Of a DNA stretch of 64,000 nucleotides, positions 1-39,317 are shown piece after piece. Source of the DNA: Mytilisepta virgata. Taxonomy: Eukaryota; Mollusca; Bivalvia; Mytilida; Mytilidae. A model generated the notes under the pieces. It did no database searches. It was not told the origin of the DNA and saw only the letters and a program-made list of their open reading frames with translations. The first letter of the stretch is position 1, and each line of letters opens with the position of its first letter. A program made the position numbers and the translations under genes. Location: the NCBI GenBank assembly GCA_028015205.1, contig CM051516.1, positions 55,370,230 to 55,434,229 on the forward strand. The letters run 5' to 3'.

Positions 1-1605
1 TTTAAATTGTTTAACCTTTTTTTCATTATATTATACCACTTATCCAAATTATATAAAGTTTCCAACACCATACTGATGAACCTGTATTTTATATTTTTGT
101 AAAATAAAAAATAACTCATTGATAAAAAAATTGAACAATAACTCAAAGTATTTAAATCAACCCAATTCTAAGCACCAGAATTCGGATTAAGAGACACAAT
201 TGAATAACATTTTTTCAAAACACACTTTCTTCATTTTAAATGAGAGCCCTCGCAATAACCCCTCAGTTCTCGGTTCAAGTTGAATCGGAATTGATTTAGA
301 GTACCAGTGGGTGGATTAAACATTATTTACAGTTAATTTTTCCTTACAGCTTCAGTATGGTGTTATTTTATATACATGTATGTGTATCCTAATGTGTTTG
401 TCTACATACCAACTTTTGCCTCTCACTAAGTTGAACAGCCTACATTAACAAAGCGACCTTTACCAACAAACATCATTATTTAACTATATCTCAGAAGTCT
501 TCAGATTATTATAAATGTTTTGTTTTTCTTTTTAGATTTATTATATGAAGTCATATTCCTGAATCAAAGAGAATATAATTCTTCAGCCTTTATCCAACCT
601 CAATTGAGGAATTACTTTGTAATGGTGAAAAGCTTTTTTGTCCTGAATTTGTTATTTAGGACATGATCAATCACTTAACTTTATTAAAACTTTAAATTAA
701 CAAAAAACAATAAAAAATTAACGGGTAAATTTATGAAAAAAAACCCAATCAACTAGCAAGCAACAAACTCTTGTTAACAGTGCTTTCAATAATACCGGCA
801 GCCGGTAAAAGCAGCCTATTGTTGATTTTTTTCCAGCTATGAAATTTCCGTCAACAAAACGGGCCTAAAAATGCTACCATGGGCCCGCTTGGGGCCTTAG
901 GTGGCCCCAGACCCCTCATCAATATTTCTGTTACTGCCTGTTATGCAAATTCTTCCTCTTATTTAAATTCTTACAGAAAACACTGGTTAATGAATCAATT
1001 AGTTGACTAATTCTTATACTGTTCATTTTAAGTCAATTTTTAATATTTAAAAATTACTTGTGTTTTTTTTCAAGTTTAAAACAGACTTCATGAAAACATA
1101 CACTCCTCTGCATTTCTGAACAGCATTAGGGAGAATAACAATATATATTTCTGGCATCAATAATGACTGAAGTCAGTTAATCTGGGATAATTTGGGGAAA
1201 AAAGAGAAATGTACTGGAATCCGTTGTACTATGTGTAACAAGTAATGAATGCTAAGGGACAAATTTGGACAGCCAAAAATGGAATTCTGTTGAAAAATAC
1301 TGAATAAATCATCACTGATTAATCTAGAATATTGCTTAGCTTTTTAAACAGAATTTAATTTACTTTCAATGTATTTCAGAACAAGATAGCAGTTGTGTTG
1401 GAAAGTCTACCTATAAGTTACCATTCATTCCTCTGTAATTCCTCAATAAACTTAGAATTCCAAATTCATATCCCTCTAGAAATAAACTTAATTCAATATC
1501 AATTCATAACAATGTCACTTTGATTATTAAAAAAGCAACAAGGCTTGCTATTATTTACTGCAGATAACAGTACAGCAACCTTAATGATTTCCACAGTATA
1601 CGTAC
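1..1605. other. ERM intron 10, no exon found
   Basis: AT-rich sequence with no recognisable ERM exon on the minus strand. A short GC-rich stretch at about 795-920, containing GGGCCCGCTTGGGGCC, looks like part of a dispersed repeat but I cannot name it. The next ERM exon must lie beyond position 1. Confidence 0.5.
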
Positions 1606-27911
<26,306 letters not shown>

Positions 27912-27975
27912 TTTGTCTGTTTATGTCTGAACAAATAATAAAAAATCCCAAAGGGAGAGACAACTTTAGCTACCC
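27912..27975 (-). other. Moe: ERM 5' UTR segment in the start-codon exon
   Basis: Upstream of the ATG the minus strand runs 64 nt to a polypyrimidine-rich TTTTTCAG acceptor, so the transcript probably has at least one further non-coding exon at higher coordinates. There is no upstream ATG in these 64 nt. This is inferred from splice-site appearance only. Confidence 0.6.
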
Positions 27976-28959
27976 CTGAAAAATAAAATTATGTTATGTA
28001 TTATTTTTACATGGTAACCATTTTAAGTTCAATGAAAAACAAACTGGATAAATTCGTTTCTGTGTGATTCTTCATTATAATATTTTGAAACAACTAAACT
28101 TTTTTCCAATAAAATGTTTGCTATATCTGAAAGCATAATTTATATTGAAACTACTATTTAAAATGTACAATGTATTTTACAAAGGGGTAAAATAGGTATA
28201 CAGATACAAATGTATGTAATATCTAATTTTTCCACAACCCCTTCAACAGATTTTTGGTGTCCACATGATAATTCCGAAACACGATATAACAAGATTTGAG
28301 GTACAGGGTTCTCCCTAAGACGAGTACATGCGCCCTGGATGTGCTAAAATTGGACTGGACGCGTCATCCTTCATACTCATGCAGATCTTATCAGCTGTAT
28401 CCGAAGACCGTAATTTTTATAAAAAATCTCCAGCTGCCATTTTTTTTTTCTATGAGATCAAAGGGGACGGTGAAAGAAGCCAAAAAAAGTAAGCTAGAAA
28501 ATGATGGCAATCGGAATTTTGGTGATTTTTTTACATTGGCCACAGTGTTTTTTACGGACCGATAACAATGTGTCAACCTCCTTTAAAAATAAATAAAGCA
28601 GACTTTGACTCAACTATGAAAAACGGAAGTTTCGTCAATATTGATTTTTAAAGTGTTAAAACAAGGTCAATGGGAGGATGTAAGAGTATAAATATTAAAA
28701 AATAAAATGGCAATAATAAATAAGCTGTGTCAATGTAATTATGTATATATATATATTTATGAACCATTTTGATTGGTTTCCTTACGATTCTGTAATGGGA
28801 ATACAGCCAATCAAAAGACGAGCTTTGGGTCAAGATATATGTCATCGCCTGTATGCAATTCTAGTGTTTTTTTTATATAGTTTTCAAACAAAGTAAACAA
28901 GTTTTCATACTTTCAAAGAGAATGCATGACTGACCAATTGCAGTACAATACAAATAAAA

Positions 28960-29160
28960 GTAGTGTCACATGCACAAAAACATTAAAGTCCCATAACTCC
29001 CATAAAATTAGTCGATCAAGTACATGTGGTGACTAACAATCCTACAAAATTTGAAAGAAATCTGATCAGTGGTCTCAGAGGACTTGCGCTGACAAATAAC
29101 TGACACACGCACGCAGACCATAACTTGGTCCCTCCGTTTCGTTGCGGCAGGAGGACAAAA
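28960..29160 (+). repeat. partial copy of the 5180-5750 repeat family
   Basis: GTGACTAACAATCCTACAAA, GATCAGTGGTCTCAGAGGAC and the end CTCCGTTTCGTTGCGGCAGG match the last unit and terminus at 5581-5750. Only about one unit is present. Confidence 0.7.
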
Positions 29161-29394
29161 AGAAGTGCTATGTGCCCATCTCTGAGAATCAGATTTCCCA
29201 TTAGATATACCCATACCTTAATGACATTTAAGATGTTTATTGGATTGCTTTTGAGTGGTGTGAAAAATTGCTACCTAGTCAAAATTTTGGTGAAATATAG
29301 AACATACAGCATTGCATTAAGGTCACATAATATTTGTGGAAAATACATCTCATATTCTACATTTAAAAAGATATGATAATAATGCCAGGATCAC

Positions 29395-29850
29395 TCAACT
29401 ATTAGGCACCCAACTGAACAGGGAATTGACTTTTATATACCAGTGAATCCGAAGGTTCGTTGGACCATCGGACATGTCCAGTAAAAACAAGCCTGGGCCG
29501 GTATTGGTTACAGATTTGCCTGACCGGATGCCCGATGGGTATTTCTTTTCAGGTATGTCCTGCAACGAAGGTGTATTGTACAGGCGCATTGCTTTGTCGA
29601 ATAACATTTTCAATTCCAGTATGTTCATCGTAACTGTCACCGCAACAAAATCCATCAATGCAGATATATATGTTAAATACAGGGAACCGGTTCTACAAGA
29701 ATGGAAAAGTCCAGAGTAATTCCGACTGAAGAAGTGTTTGCGCATGCATAATCGGAATATGTTAAAAATGAAAGTACATGTAGCAATGAATAACGAATAA
29801 ATATCGTAGTCTCTGTGATCTTCAATATATAAAAACAGCTCAGTTAGCAA
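29395..29850 (-). other. unexplained 151-codon ORF with an 81-codon ORF antisense to it
   Basis: A complete minus-strand ORF (ATG at 29850) and a complete plus-strand ORF at 29474-29719 overlap. The plus product begins MSSKNKPGPVLVTDLPDRMP and the minus product contains GKSVTNTGPGLFLLDMSDGP. The stretch is less AT-rich than its surroundings. I recognise no domain, signature or family in either. Splice-like signals were not evident. It may be a decayed mobile-element or gene fragment, or chance. Confidence 0.25.
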
Positions 29851-30130
29851 TATTTGGAAGCCATGGCTATGGATACATTACTAATTTACAAGTTTAGCAT
29901 TTTTTTTGTAACAAGAACGTTAGTGGGTTGACTGTTGTCACAGGAAGCAGCGAGAATGAGAAAAATATAGCATTCTCGATACAGGAAACAAACCATACAA
30001 AAACCTTTTAACTGTGGTCCCACAACAAGTCCATAACTGTATCAAGACGTGGGCAATTCAAAGTCACATAAAAATATGATGAGCATTTATTAGTATCTTA
30101 GTTTCAATTACTGTACATGAATGTCAGCCA

Positions 30131-30632
30131 GACCAAAAAAAAAAATATGTGAGTTTACTGTCACATGCTGAAAAAAAATAGGGTCGGTAGGATGGTTTTT
30201 TTTTTTAGAGCTCATTCAAACAGGTGGAAGTAAACTGTCTAACACTGGAAAATGGCACTACTTCCCTGACTGACAATGTAGGAGTAACCTCAAAATTATT
30301 TGGAGACATTACTTTACATGATTCATTGTTTTCAAATGACAATCGTCACTATTGTGATATTTATTGAATACATGTATATCAATGAAAGTTTTTGAATTGT
30401 TAAACGGAGCTATGACATTTTTGTCTGCTTTTAAATGGGGGATACTGTTTTAAAGTTAGCGACAAAATGCTGGCCGCGCGGTGTTGGTACTAAAGGCCGC
30501 CATTGTTGTTTAATACGATAAATTCCGGTACCGGTGACGGAAAAGGCGGGAATTTCCGGAATTTCAGAAATTTGCCGATAAAAAAACTAGGGTCGGTCGG
30601 GTGACCGTAAACACACATATTTTTTTTTTGGC
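30131..30632. mobile_element. ~500-bp element with ~31-bp imperfect TIRs
   Basis: The left end, CCAAAAAAAAAAATATGTG then AGTTTACTGTCAC, matches the reverse complement of the right end near 30601-30632 with few mismatches. Both ends continue inward to TAGGGTCGGT-type words (30180 and 30590). The interior includes a CpG-rich part, CGCGCGGTGTTGG and CCGGTACCGGTGACGG. It is non-coding and lies in the putative ERM intron 1. A related end may be at 57375-57440. Confidence 0.7.
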
Positions 30633-31668
30633 CCCATCAATATCTTGATTTATCAGGGAGCTTCACATAGATCATTGGAGTCAGAAATTATTATAACTAA
30701 AAACAACTTAATCTACAAATTATATCCATAGCAGTCCCAGCAAAAAAACCTATTAATATTAGACAATGACTAAATAATTATTAAACAGTACCTTCGCAAA
30801 CTTTAGGCAGCAATGTTCTTTTTTTTTTTAATTATGAACAAAATGAATACTCTGATGTGATCGTGACTTGCTAATATTAATGTGACCATAAAATAATCCC
30901 CTTGGTATTTCTTGGCATTACTAGTCTAAACGGTATACCATTATACATCCCTCTTGAAAGACAGGTGTGTAAAATAATTATAATTGATTTTGAGACTTCC
31001 TATTTAGAATGTTAATATTTATAAAATTACTAAAAGAAGGGTACTTTCTATTTTCAAATTTGTAAAGAGAACAGCAACTTCTAAACAGAAATGGTTAATA
31101 TCCTTCCATTGCATTACAAATAAAGCTACTGTATATTTCAGAAAATGTTACTCAAAATTTATTTTTCATCATTGTAACTGAACATGTGAAATATATGGGA
31201 TGTGCCCAACCCAACTGAGCCTTGTACATTAATCAGTTAAAATCTTCTGTTCAGATAATGATACAGTAACAAGTGGCATGGAATTATGTAGGTAGCATGA
31301 TACTGATAGGCATTTTCTGAGTTTTCGTATGAATCCGTCAAAAAAATGAAAGTTTATCTGTCATGTTACTACCGTGCAGCACGGTTTGACAGGTGTTTCT
31401 AACTTTAATCGTGTACAATCATTTGCCTTTGTCTATTCGCAGACGCAATAGTCTGCTATTGTATGATGATATATATTCTAACAGTGTGTTACTCTCTTCA
31501 CTTGCTACTTAAATTCCGATGTTGTTTAAATGCATGTGGACACCGCCCAGAAGTTGTTTTGTGAACTGTCATCCATTATTTTTGAATGACAGTAATGCAT
31601 TCAGTCAATATAATTTGATTTTCTGCATTAAAATTTATTTTCTAAATTTTTTCGTCTCATAAACTTAC

Positions 31669-31770
31669 CCTTTAATAATCTATATCACTACTATCCACTA
31701 GTACAATATTGAACTCATTCACTGATATTCGACCGGTTTATCAAAATGGCCGCCAGGGTGTGACACGAGA
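31669..31770 (-). promoter_or_regulatory. candidate ERM non-coding exon 1 and promoter
   Basis: The minus strand has a strong donor, AAAGG followed by GTAAGTTT, with the exon ending at 31669. About 75-90 nt upstream is GGCGGCCATTTTG, which reads CAAAATGGCCGCC on the plus strand and resembles the YY1 motif often found at animal transcription starts. Local CpG content is higher than the surroundings. No other donor as good was noticed between 28 and 32 kb. Splicing to 27975 would make a 3.7 kb first intron. The motif and donor are visible; the link to ERM is inference. Confidence 0.35.
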
Positions 31771-31789
31771 TATTGCTGAATTACTCATA

Positions 31790-33700
31790 CCACCCTCTAC
31801 AGACTATTACATTCGGAATATTCTATACCTTTCGTTGCAGACAAATATTGTCGGGGTTTTACCTTGAATGCATTATAGGCCACACCGATTAATCCACTCG
31901 TTTAGCTAACACGGACATATCTATTTCTGTTTATATTTTATCGTTTGCGCGTGTGCCATGCTCAAACAGAACCAAGAATATAATAGAATTTTTTATTCCA
32001 AATTATGGGCCCATAAAGGGCATAAGCATAATCAAAATACAGTGAATTTCATGATTCATATATAATAATAAAGTTATATGACATTGTACAGTCAACTCAA
32101 GCCCTAATTTCATTTTTAACAAAATAAACGAATCTATTTCAGAGATACATACAAGTATTCATACAGATCAGGGATCATATAATACTAACATATACAGTTC
32201 CTGTACAGATATACCATATATATAAACTAATATTATCACACTCTTTTTTGGTTTCAATTGTACTTGAAAACTTGAGATCGTATGACTATGTTGCACAGGG
32301 ACAGGAATTACAAGATCTCAGTGGCTCCATAGTAATAAGTAGTGAATAAATTCAACCGACACTGCAAGATGTCAGAAATCAAAATCATGTGACAGAAATA
32401 CATTAAGACTCCTCAGTGACTTAAGGACAGGCACATAAAATTTTGTGAGACAAAATGAGTACTCACAACCGTCTTCCCCCGCCCCCCACCCAATATTAAC
32501 ATCTGGGACACTGAGTTGAGTGACGGGACATGTTTATAGGAAGAAAAAGACATACAGTAATACTACTAACTCTGCTAATATGACACTTAATTGAAACGAA
32601 AGAAACCAAGGGAGCAAGAATTTGATCAGGTTTTAGGGGAAGAGGGCTAGGATGAAAAGTATATTCCTGCCTACTTTTTTCGCCAAAAATTTGTTCCTGG
32701 ATCTTTCAAACGGTACTTTCCTGATTGACACAGGTCCTGTTTTTCACACCTAAATTTATACCGGCTTTTTATTTAGCTAAAATTCATGTCCTGCCCTTTT
32801 GTTTAACTAAAATTCATGTCCTGCCTTTTCATTTCACAGACAAAATGTTCCAGACAGATTTTTCAAACACATTTTTTGTATCTAAATAGGGTAACGTGTA
32901 TACACACATCAAACGGTAATTTTCGTCGAATTACACTCCCCAAATTTTGAAAATACGCAGCATATAATAAAAATTTAAGTAAATTGCTAAATCAGCGACC
33001 TAAAAATCGTTTATTTATTTTTGCTACAGGGGCGGTTCTCGCACCCGCCAAGTGCAGAGGGATTAGTATAAGTTGGTATAACTTGTTTCCCAATCCACTA
33101 TAAATAAATAAGTTTAAACTAAGTAAAGTTTCAAAGAAGATCTCGGAAATCTAATCATTCAGAAAAGCCCCCTTTTTTTGGCCTGGCAGCAGTGTTTGTT
33201 GAAAGAACGACACCAAAGTAACAAGAAGTAGTTATCAAATCCACCAAGTTTATATGGGTATTAATCTATCAGATGGTTATCCAGAAGAAGAATTTTAATG
33301 GGGGTTTTCCGTAGACACCAAGCTTAACTAAGTTAGACGTTGGAGGACACCTTGGATTATATACACCAAGGTAACTGAGCATACGAGAAGGACCTTAATT
33401 ACCAGGAACACTTATTCGAGGTTTTGTTAAATTCTTTTCAGTTGTTCTAAAGATATGTATAAAAAAATAATGGACGTCGGACGCCAAAAGCTCATACCGG
33501 CCATGTTAGCTAAAACGTCGGGGTAAAAAGTAGATATGAATAAAGAGCCATACACAAATTTAAGCGATATGCAGCCTCTAAGAAAACTTAAAAGTACATT
33601 CTTTAGAATGTTCACCCTTTATGATTCGAGGGGACAGTAAGTGATAATATTTGCCCTATTCGAATATCATATTAAATTCTAGTCAACTCAGACCATAAAT
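31790..33700. other. intergenic sequence upstream of ERM
   Basis: No exon was recognised. It includes a segment at about 32690-32850 in which AAAATTCATGTCCTGCC recurs within 60 bp, and otherwise unremarkable AT-rich sequence. Confidence 0.4.
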
Positions 33701-33720
33701 ACAGTTTACTTGTAGCTTTA

Positions 33721-34100
33721 TTATATCCCCGCTTTGCAAATCAGATGTATATAGTGATGGGGGAGTCCGTCCGTTCGTCTGTCCGTCGGTGCGTCGGTAC
33801 CTCCGGTATAACAATATGTTCCACTTTGCCAGTGCTTTATATGGAAGTTATGGAGGTACCTATTTTGGGGGTTTCTTTTCCAAAACATGGAGTTTGCCAT
33901 TGCCTCCATTTTCTATCCGCAACACCTCCTAAACCATGAATTTAATTTAATGAAACTTTCTCAGATTGTGACCACCTATTCTTTTTTTTTTGTCGAATTG
34001 ATTTTTGGGGTTTCTTTTTCCAAAACAAGTACTTACCAAAACATAGATAAGGACGTTGCAAGCGGCGGGGGTATCATTTTGTGAGCTTTGATCACAATAC
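33721..34100 (+). repeat. dispersed repeat with GTCCGTCCGTTCGTC head and GCGGGGGTATCATTTTGTGA tail
   Basis: The head ATATAGTGATGGGGGAGTCC is followed by C/G-rich GTCCGT words; GGGGGTTTCTTTTCCAAAAC recurs as GGGGTTTCTTTTTCCAAAAC about 150 bp later. The GCGGGGGTATCA-type end is common in molluscan repeats. Open frames in it run in several directions and are not convincing genes. Confidence 0.55.
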
Positions 34101-34109
34101 CTCTTGGTA

Positions 34110-35480
34110 AGGGAGCAACCACTTCTTATTTTTTTACATACATAATGAAAAAAGACAGGACTGTTTATATCACATAGAATCAATTAGTTACTGTAGTATA
34201 TATTGAAAAAAAAACATAAGTCAGGTGCGCCGGCTAGCGTCTGTAAAGAAGACTGGCTCATCAATGCAGCGGGGGAAAAATCAGATCCCCCCCCACTAAG
34301 AAAATAAATCAAATGTTTGCTCCCTAATTAACAAGAAAAGCATGTTATTCCCCCGTTACAATAGTACATAATAGTGCATACAGAAAATAATGTTCCGTTA
34401 ATTATTCACACAAAAATAAAACCAATTTGTCTGCAATGACAAATTCACATAATTCAGGATTGACATCATATTTCAATATTTTGAATCACCTTTCAGATAT
34501 GTCAAAATGAGTCTTAATAACTTTGACGAGGAAAACAATGACAGTGGGTGTACGTTTCTAATGTTCGATATTTTACTTTTATTCATAAATAATATTTATG
34601 AGGTATGATTGATTAATCAGATTATAGTTTTCTCAACCTGTTGCATATATAAAATGGGCTTATCAAAACATATGGGTTAAAAAGCACGCCTTGTATATGA
34701 ATCATGTCAGTACAAGATACTACAGTTTTACAATTTTAATGTCAATAGGTTAACTTTATTTTGATTTTCGTTACATGTAAGACAATAAACCAACGCCCGA
34801 TTTATCTCATGATGGGACACCCACATGTACTTGTAAAATGAAAAGCTATGGTAACGCGTTAAAAGTGATGGATATTAGTTTCCTACTATACTCACAAAAA
34901 ACGAGAGAGAGTGAGTGGGGTTGGTGTTTGAAAATCTGGGGGAAATAGGATAATTTGAATATTGGATTTCAGTGTTAATATTTAAAATTAAAAAGGCAGC
35001 AAATGCCATAATTTACAAGCTCAACGCATGACAGCTTTGAATTAAAGGTCCCGAAGAAGACCAGTTCTGTGTAAAAACAATGTACCTACCCCCTTTTGAG
35101 CAAAAAAGTAAACAAATAAATAAAAATGATAATTAGATAAATAACTAAATTATATAAACCCACTTCATTGTTATACCAATATTTTCCTATACAATTACCA
35201 CAACTACATTGCACTATGACGGTTTTTATATAAATTTGATTAGCTCATTGACAACGAACAAATATGCAACATGTACTTGAATTTTACAAATTCCTAAGCC
35301 TACTTTAAAGACATATAATCGAAACATTCTATTCGATCGTAACAACAATAAACCTATCTATAAATTATTCAGTAACCATGCAGGTAAAAGGTGTGTAGCC
35401 CATGTGTATATACATATAAGATTCTTCTCCCTCTATATTCATACATGTATAATATGAGTCTAGACAGACGTTTATTAACT
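34110..35480. other. intergenic, nothing recognised
   Basis: AT-rich with no gene or defined element ends noticed; a short C run occurs near 34290. Confidence 0.35.
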
Positions 35481-35489
35481 AATGTATTG

Positions 35490-35900
35490 AAATACAGTAA
35501 AAACTGTCTAGTTAATACGAAACCGGAACTGGTCATTAATGCAGGTCTAATACAGGATTTTCTGTATTAGACCTGTATTAATGACCAGTTTCGGTTTTTC
35601 TGTATAAAACCTGTATTAATGACCCATTTCAAACACATGGGACAATTTATAATGTATTTTAAGTCATTGGTTAATAAAAGTACTGTAATCTTAAGTCATT
35701 AGTTAATAAAGGTGTCATAAAATGGGTATTTTTATATAAAGCCTGCATTATGTCCTCGTTGTATTGGGTCCCGATCAGCTGTATAGACCCTCTGCGTTGT
35801 CTCGGGCCTATACAGTTGACCTCGACCCAATACGACTACTCGGACATAATACAGGCTTTATATGAAAATACCCATTTAATAACACTATATTATTGTTATT
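35490..35900. mobile_element. double-hairpin foldback element, uninterrupted copy
   Basis: Hairpin 1 (about 35518-35598): CCGGAACTGGTCATTAATGC and AGACCTGTATTAATGACCAG arms with almost no loop. Hairpin 2 (about 35719-35876): AAATGGGTATTTTTATATAA and TTATATGAAAATACCCATTT arms, with ATTGGGTC / GACCCAAT further in. A diverged second copy at 59836-61045 carries an insertion, so this copy serves as the empty site. Confidence 0.82.
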
Positions 35901-37001
35901 AGTAGGTGATCAACGGTGATTGTATAGAGACTTTTAGTGCTTACTAGTTTGCTTCAAAAGCACATTGTTTATATAAACATATCCAGGTGTGTATTAGAAT
36001 ATTGAATTATTGGGGCCCGGATTTTAGTTTGTTTTGGTTGTTGCATTTTTAGAATAATTTTAATGGAATCCATTTTTGAGGCTTTACCGGATAGGTGGAA
36101 GCTCCCCTTCTTGGATATTACACTGACAATTAGTTAACAGAGTTTGAACTATACAATGGTACCCATAAAACCACTGCTAAGTTTTGTGCTCCGATGGTCT
36201 GTCCTTTGATATTGAGTTGACCGATTGTTGTGACATTGTTGACATTTCCTGTAATTTTTCTTGTCCCAACAGCTTTTGAAATATTTTTTTGACAGTGGCA
36301 ATATTAAAGTACGAAAAACTAAATTTTTCTTAGTTTCTGGTTTTATTTTTATTGTTTTTGTGTATGTTTTGGTGAAAACCATATATTTCTTATGGTTGGA
36401 TTTGACTTTATTTGATTTGGAATTCGGCACTTATCTCTTTTGAATCTAAACATTTTTGGACGTCATTCTGTTTTAATTAAGTTGAGAGTTTAAGTCTATC
36501 TAGTATGGGAATAAAACCACATATATTTCTTACTCGAGTTTCATTCACCTGCAGTAAGTTTACGTACCATATCTATGAAATTTCATCAAAACGTATAATT
36601 TACCAATACAGGCACATGAAATTCCATTATTTTTCCCAACATGTTCATTGAAAACCACTGACAATAAGATTTGTAAACAAATGATAACATAGCTTAGTTA
36701 CATTTGTGGGTGATAAAATGTTTGAGAGACACCCTTAATATATATTAAACCTAGGTCTAACAGGTCGTGCCCTACTATGTGTAATGGCGAAATAAAATTA
36801 TCAAAATAAATATTTAAGTTTTAATTATATTTATAATTTATATATCGAAATTATTTGCTGTTTTTCCCTTCACACTTTGTCAGTCTTCAAGCTATTATTG
36901 CTAATATGAGCTGTCCTTTCATCACCATCACTGGTGTACGGAGTCTTTTCAGTGTATCTGCTGCGTGGACATTGGAATAATGCGAACTTGTGTTGATATT
37001 A

Positions 37002-37559
37002 TTAGCTCGCCTTGCCAAAGGCAATGTGAGCTTTTGTCATCACTTGGTGTCCGTCGTCCGACCGTCTGTAAACTTTTACATTTTCATCTTCTCCTCTGAA
37101 ACCCATGGACCTATTAAACTGAAACTTGGCATGTAGCTTCTTTGGAAGGTCCTTTACAAAGTTTCCATAAATCATGCCGGTCCGTGAAACAAAATGGCCG
37201 CTATGAGCATTTACATGTTCTGATTTGTTGAAATGTAAAACTTCTCCTCTGAAACAGTAAAGCAAAATGAACTGATTTTTGATATGGAACATCTATGGAA
37301 GGTCCTTTACAAAATTTGCATAAATCATCCCGGTCCGTGAAAAAAAAAAAATGGCCGTAATGAGCAATTACATGTTCTGATTGTCGAAATTTAAAACTCC
37401 TCCTGTGAAACCGTTAGGCCAATGAACTTATACTTGGTATGAAGCATTTATAGAAGATCATTTACAAAGTTTCCAGAAATCAATCTAGTCTGTCAAATCA
37501 AATAAAAAATTGTGACTGCAATGTAAGCGATGCAGGCTCAGCCCACTGAGCCTCTTGTT
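37002..37559 (-). mobile_element. hairpin-ended non-autonomous element, copy C (minus)
   Basis: Read on the minus strand it starts ACAAGAGGCTCAGTGGGCTG and ends GCCTTTGGCAAGGCGAGCTA with a final A (CTAA). GGAAGGTCCTTTACAAA recurs at 37144 and 37298, with a diverged unit near 37453, so units are about 154-155 bp. Same family as copies A, B, D and E; its 5' end is closest to copy B. Confidence 0.8.
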
Positions 37560-38000
37560 TTGTAGTTCTTCTCGCGTGTGCTATACATCTTCCTTTCATT
37601 GTGTTGAACTTTTATATGCAACAATATACAGTCAAACCTGTCTATAAAGGGCACCTAATGGACCAGAAAAAAGTATTCTGCCCCAAAATTACCTACCGCA
37701 CTAATCGGGGATCGAATCGAAACTTTGGTTCAATATACTAGTAGTTAACCGCTCTGCCAACTGAACTAAAGCTGGTATGGTTCCTTATTTCCCTACACTA
37801 TGGAAATTTGAAAGAGCTATAAGCTTAGAGCTTACAAATACCCCACTTAAAGACGTTTTTGACAGGTCCAAAATTTAAGATGACATTGTTAAAGGTGGTT
37901 AAAAATGTAAGCAGATTTGGTTAAACAGGAAGTAGATTTGACACAGGTATAACAATTAGTGATACCTTTAACCCATCATGATCATGCTTCATACCATTTG

Positions 38001-38264
38001 TTTGTTTGTTTAGATGGTTTTTTACGCCGTTTGCAGCATATCTAGCTATTTCGCGGCGGTCAGTTTTTATTGGTGGAGGAAGCTGGAGTACCCGAAGAGA
38101 ACCAGCGACTTTCGTTAGGAAAATTGGCAATCCTTGTTAATTTAGATCGGAGTCGAACACACCCAGCCACACATGAGATTAGAACTCACAACACCAGTGT
38201 TGACAGGCTAGTGATCATTAGTAGTCATGACGAACTACATAGACAACTCGGCCACCGAGGCCCC
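38001..38264 (-). mobile_element. tRNA-derived SINE (minus), full length with 11-bp TSD
   Basis: On the minus strand it begins GGGGGCCTCGGTGGCCGAGT. Box A-like TGGCCGAGTTG lies at 38244-38254 and a box B-like GAGTTCTAATCTC at about 38175-38188, one base off consensus. It ends in an (ACAA)n tail. CATACCATTTG occurs at 37990-38000 and 38265-38275 as a target-site duplication. It is homologous over its length to the plus-strand copy at 52841-53107. Confidence 0.92.
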
Positions 38265-38284
38265 CATACCATTTGTAAATAGTT

Positions 38285-38920
38285 GTGACCCATAGTTGTT
38301 GAGAATTATTTTTGCCAAAATGATTTCATTAAATAAGTAGATATGCTACAGGTACAAAATCAGTATGCTTAACATCAGGTTTGCATTATTTGTGACCGTG
38401 TAAGTGGTAAGAAATTTGCTTAGCAAAATTTCAAGTCTATTTGGTGAAAAATGTATCGAACATGGTTAAAGACACTTCGTTAAACAGGAAGTAGAGGTGC
38501 AACAGGTAAAACATCACTACTGACTTTACTACAACTCTTTACGGTCATGCTTCACAACGACTTTGTATGTAGTTGCTGAGAATTTTGAAAACAAAACTTT
38601 CCGTAAGCCGTATGGTAAAAAATGTATGTCGGCATCGTTAAACAGTAGGTAAACAGGCAGAGGTAAAAAAAATCTGTACACACTTTACAACTAATAATGA
38701 TCATGCTGAGGTAGTTGTGGCATATCATTGCTGAGAAATTTGCGACCAAAATCTTCCATACGCCATATGGTGAAAAATGTATTGCGGCATCAATACACAT
38801 GAAGCAGATGCGCCACAGGTACAAATTTGGTACTCAAAATGCACATCATCATGACCGTGCTTGACACCAACTTTGAATTAGTTGAAGCCTATAGTTGCTG
38901 AGAATTTTGCTACCAATAAG
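38285..38920. repeat. degenerate tandem block, units ~155-166 bp
   Basis: TTGCTGAGAA-type words occur at 38296 (TTGTTGAGAA), 38573, 38728 and 38894. CCATATGGTGAAAAATGTAT-type text accompanies them. Spacings of 155 and 166 bp fit the nucleosome-length class; the first interval (277) suggests a deletion. Confidence 0.6.
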
Positions 38921-39317
38921 GCAATTATACATATTACAATTTAAGACAAGGGTAACATATTTTTGGGGAAATCTGTATCGATTTTTCAAATTTTGATTCA
39001 ACTTGCCTTTCAAAGTTTCACTAAGTTTATTATAAAACTCAAAGATTTGATTATTCTGTTTCATAATGAAACAAGAATGACAAATGCTTTATTACCGTAA
39101 TGGGATCGAAAATACAATTAAATACATTTTAACTAGCAGTCTTGGGAGTTCTATCATATCAATTTGGCAGATTTGACATGGATACAGATTTAAGTTAATT
39201 GAAAATCTGTTGCATACGTTAATAATTTCACCAGTCTGAACACGTGAACGTTGCTATTTTTTTTTAATGTGATCGTTCTACAGGCGCAAACCAAAAGAAC
39301 GAACTAAAACATATGAA

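Noticed and set aside
29474..29719. Plus-strand 81-codon ORF as an annotated gene
   Set aside because: It overlaps a longer antisense ORF and has no recognised domain, splice structure or promoter; kept only as an unexplained observation.
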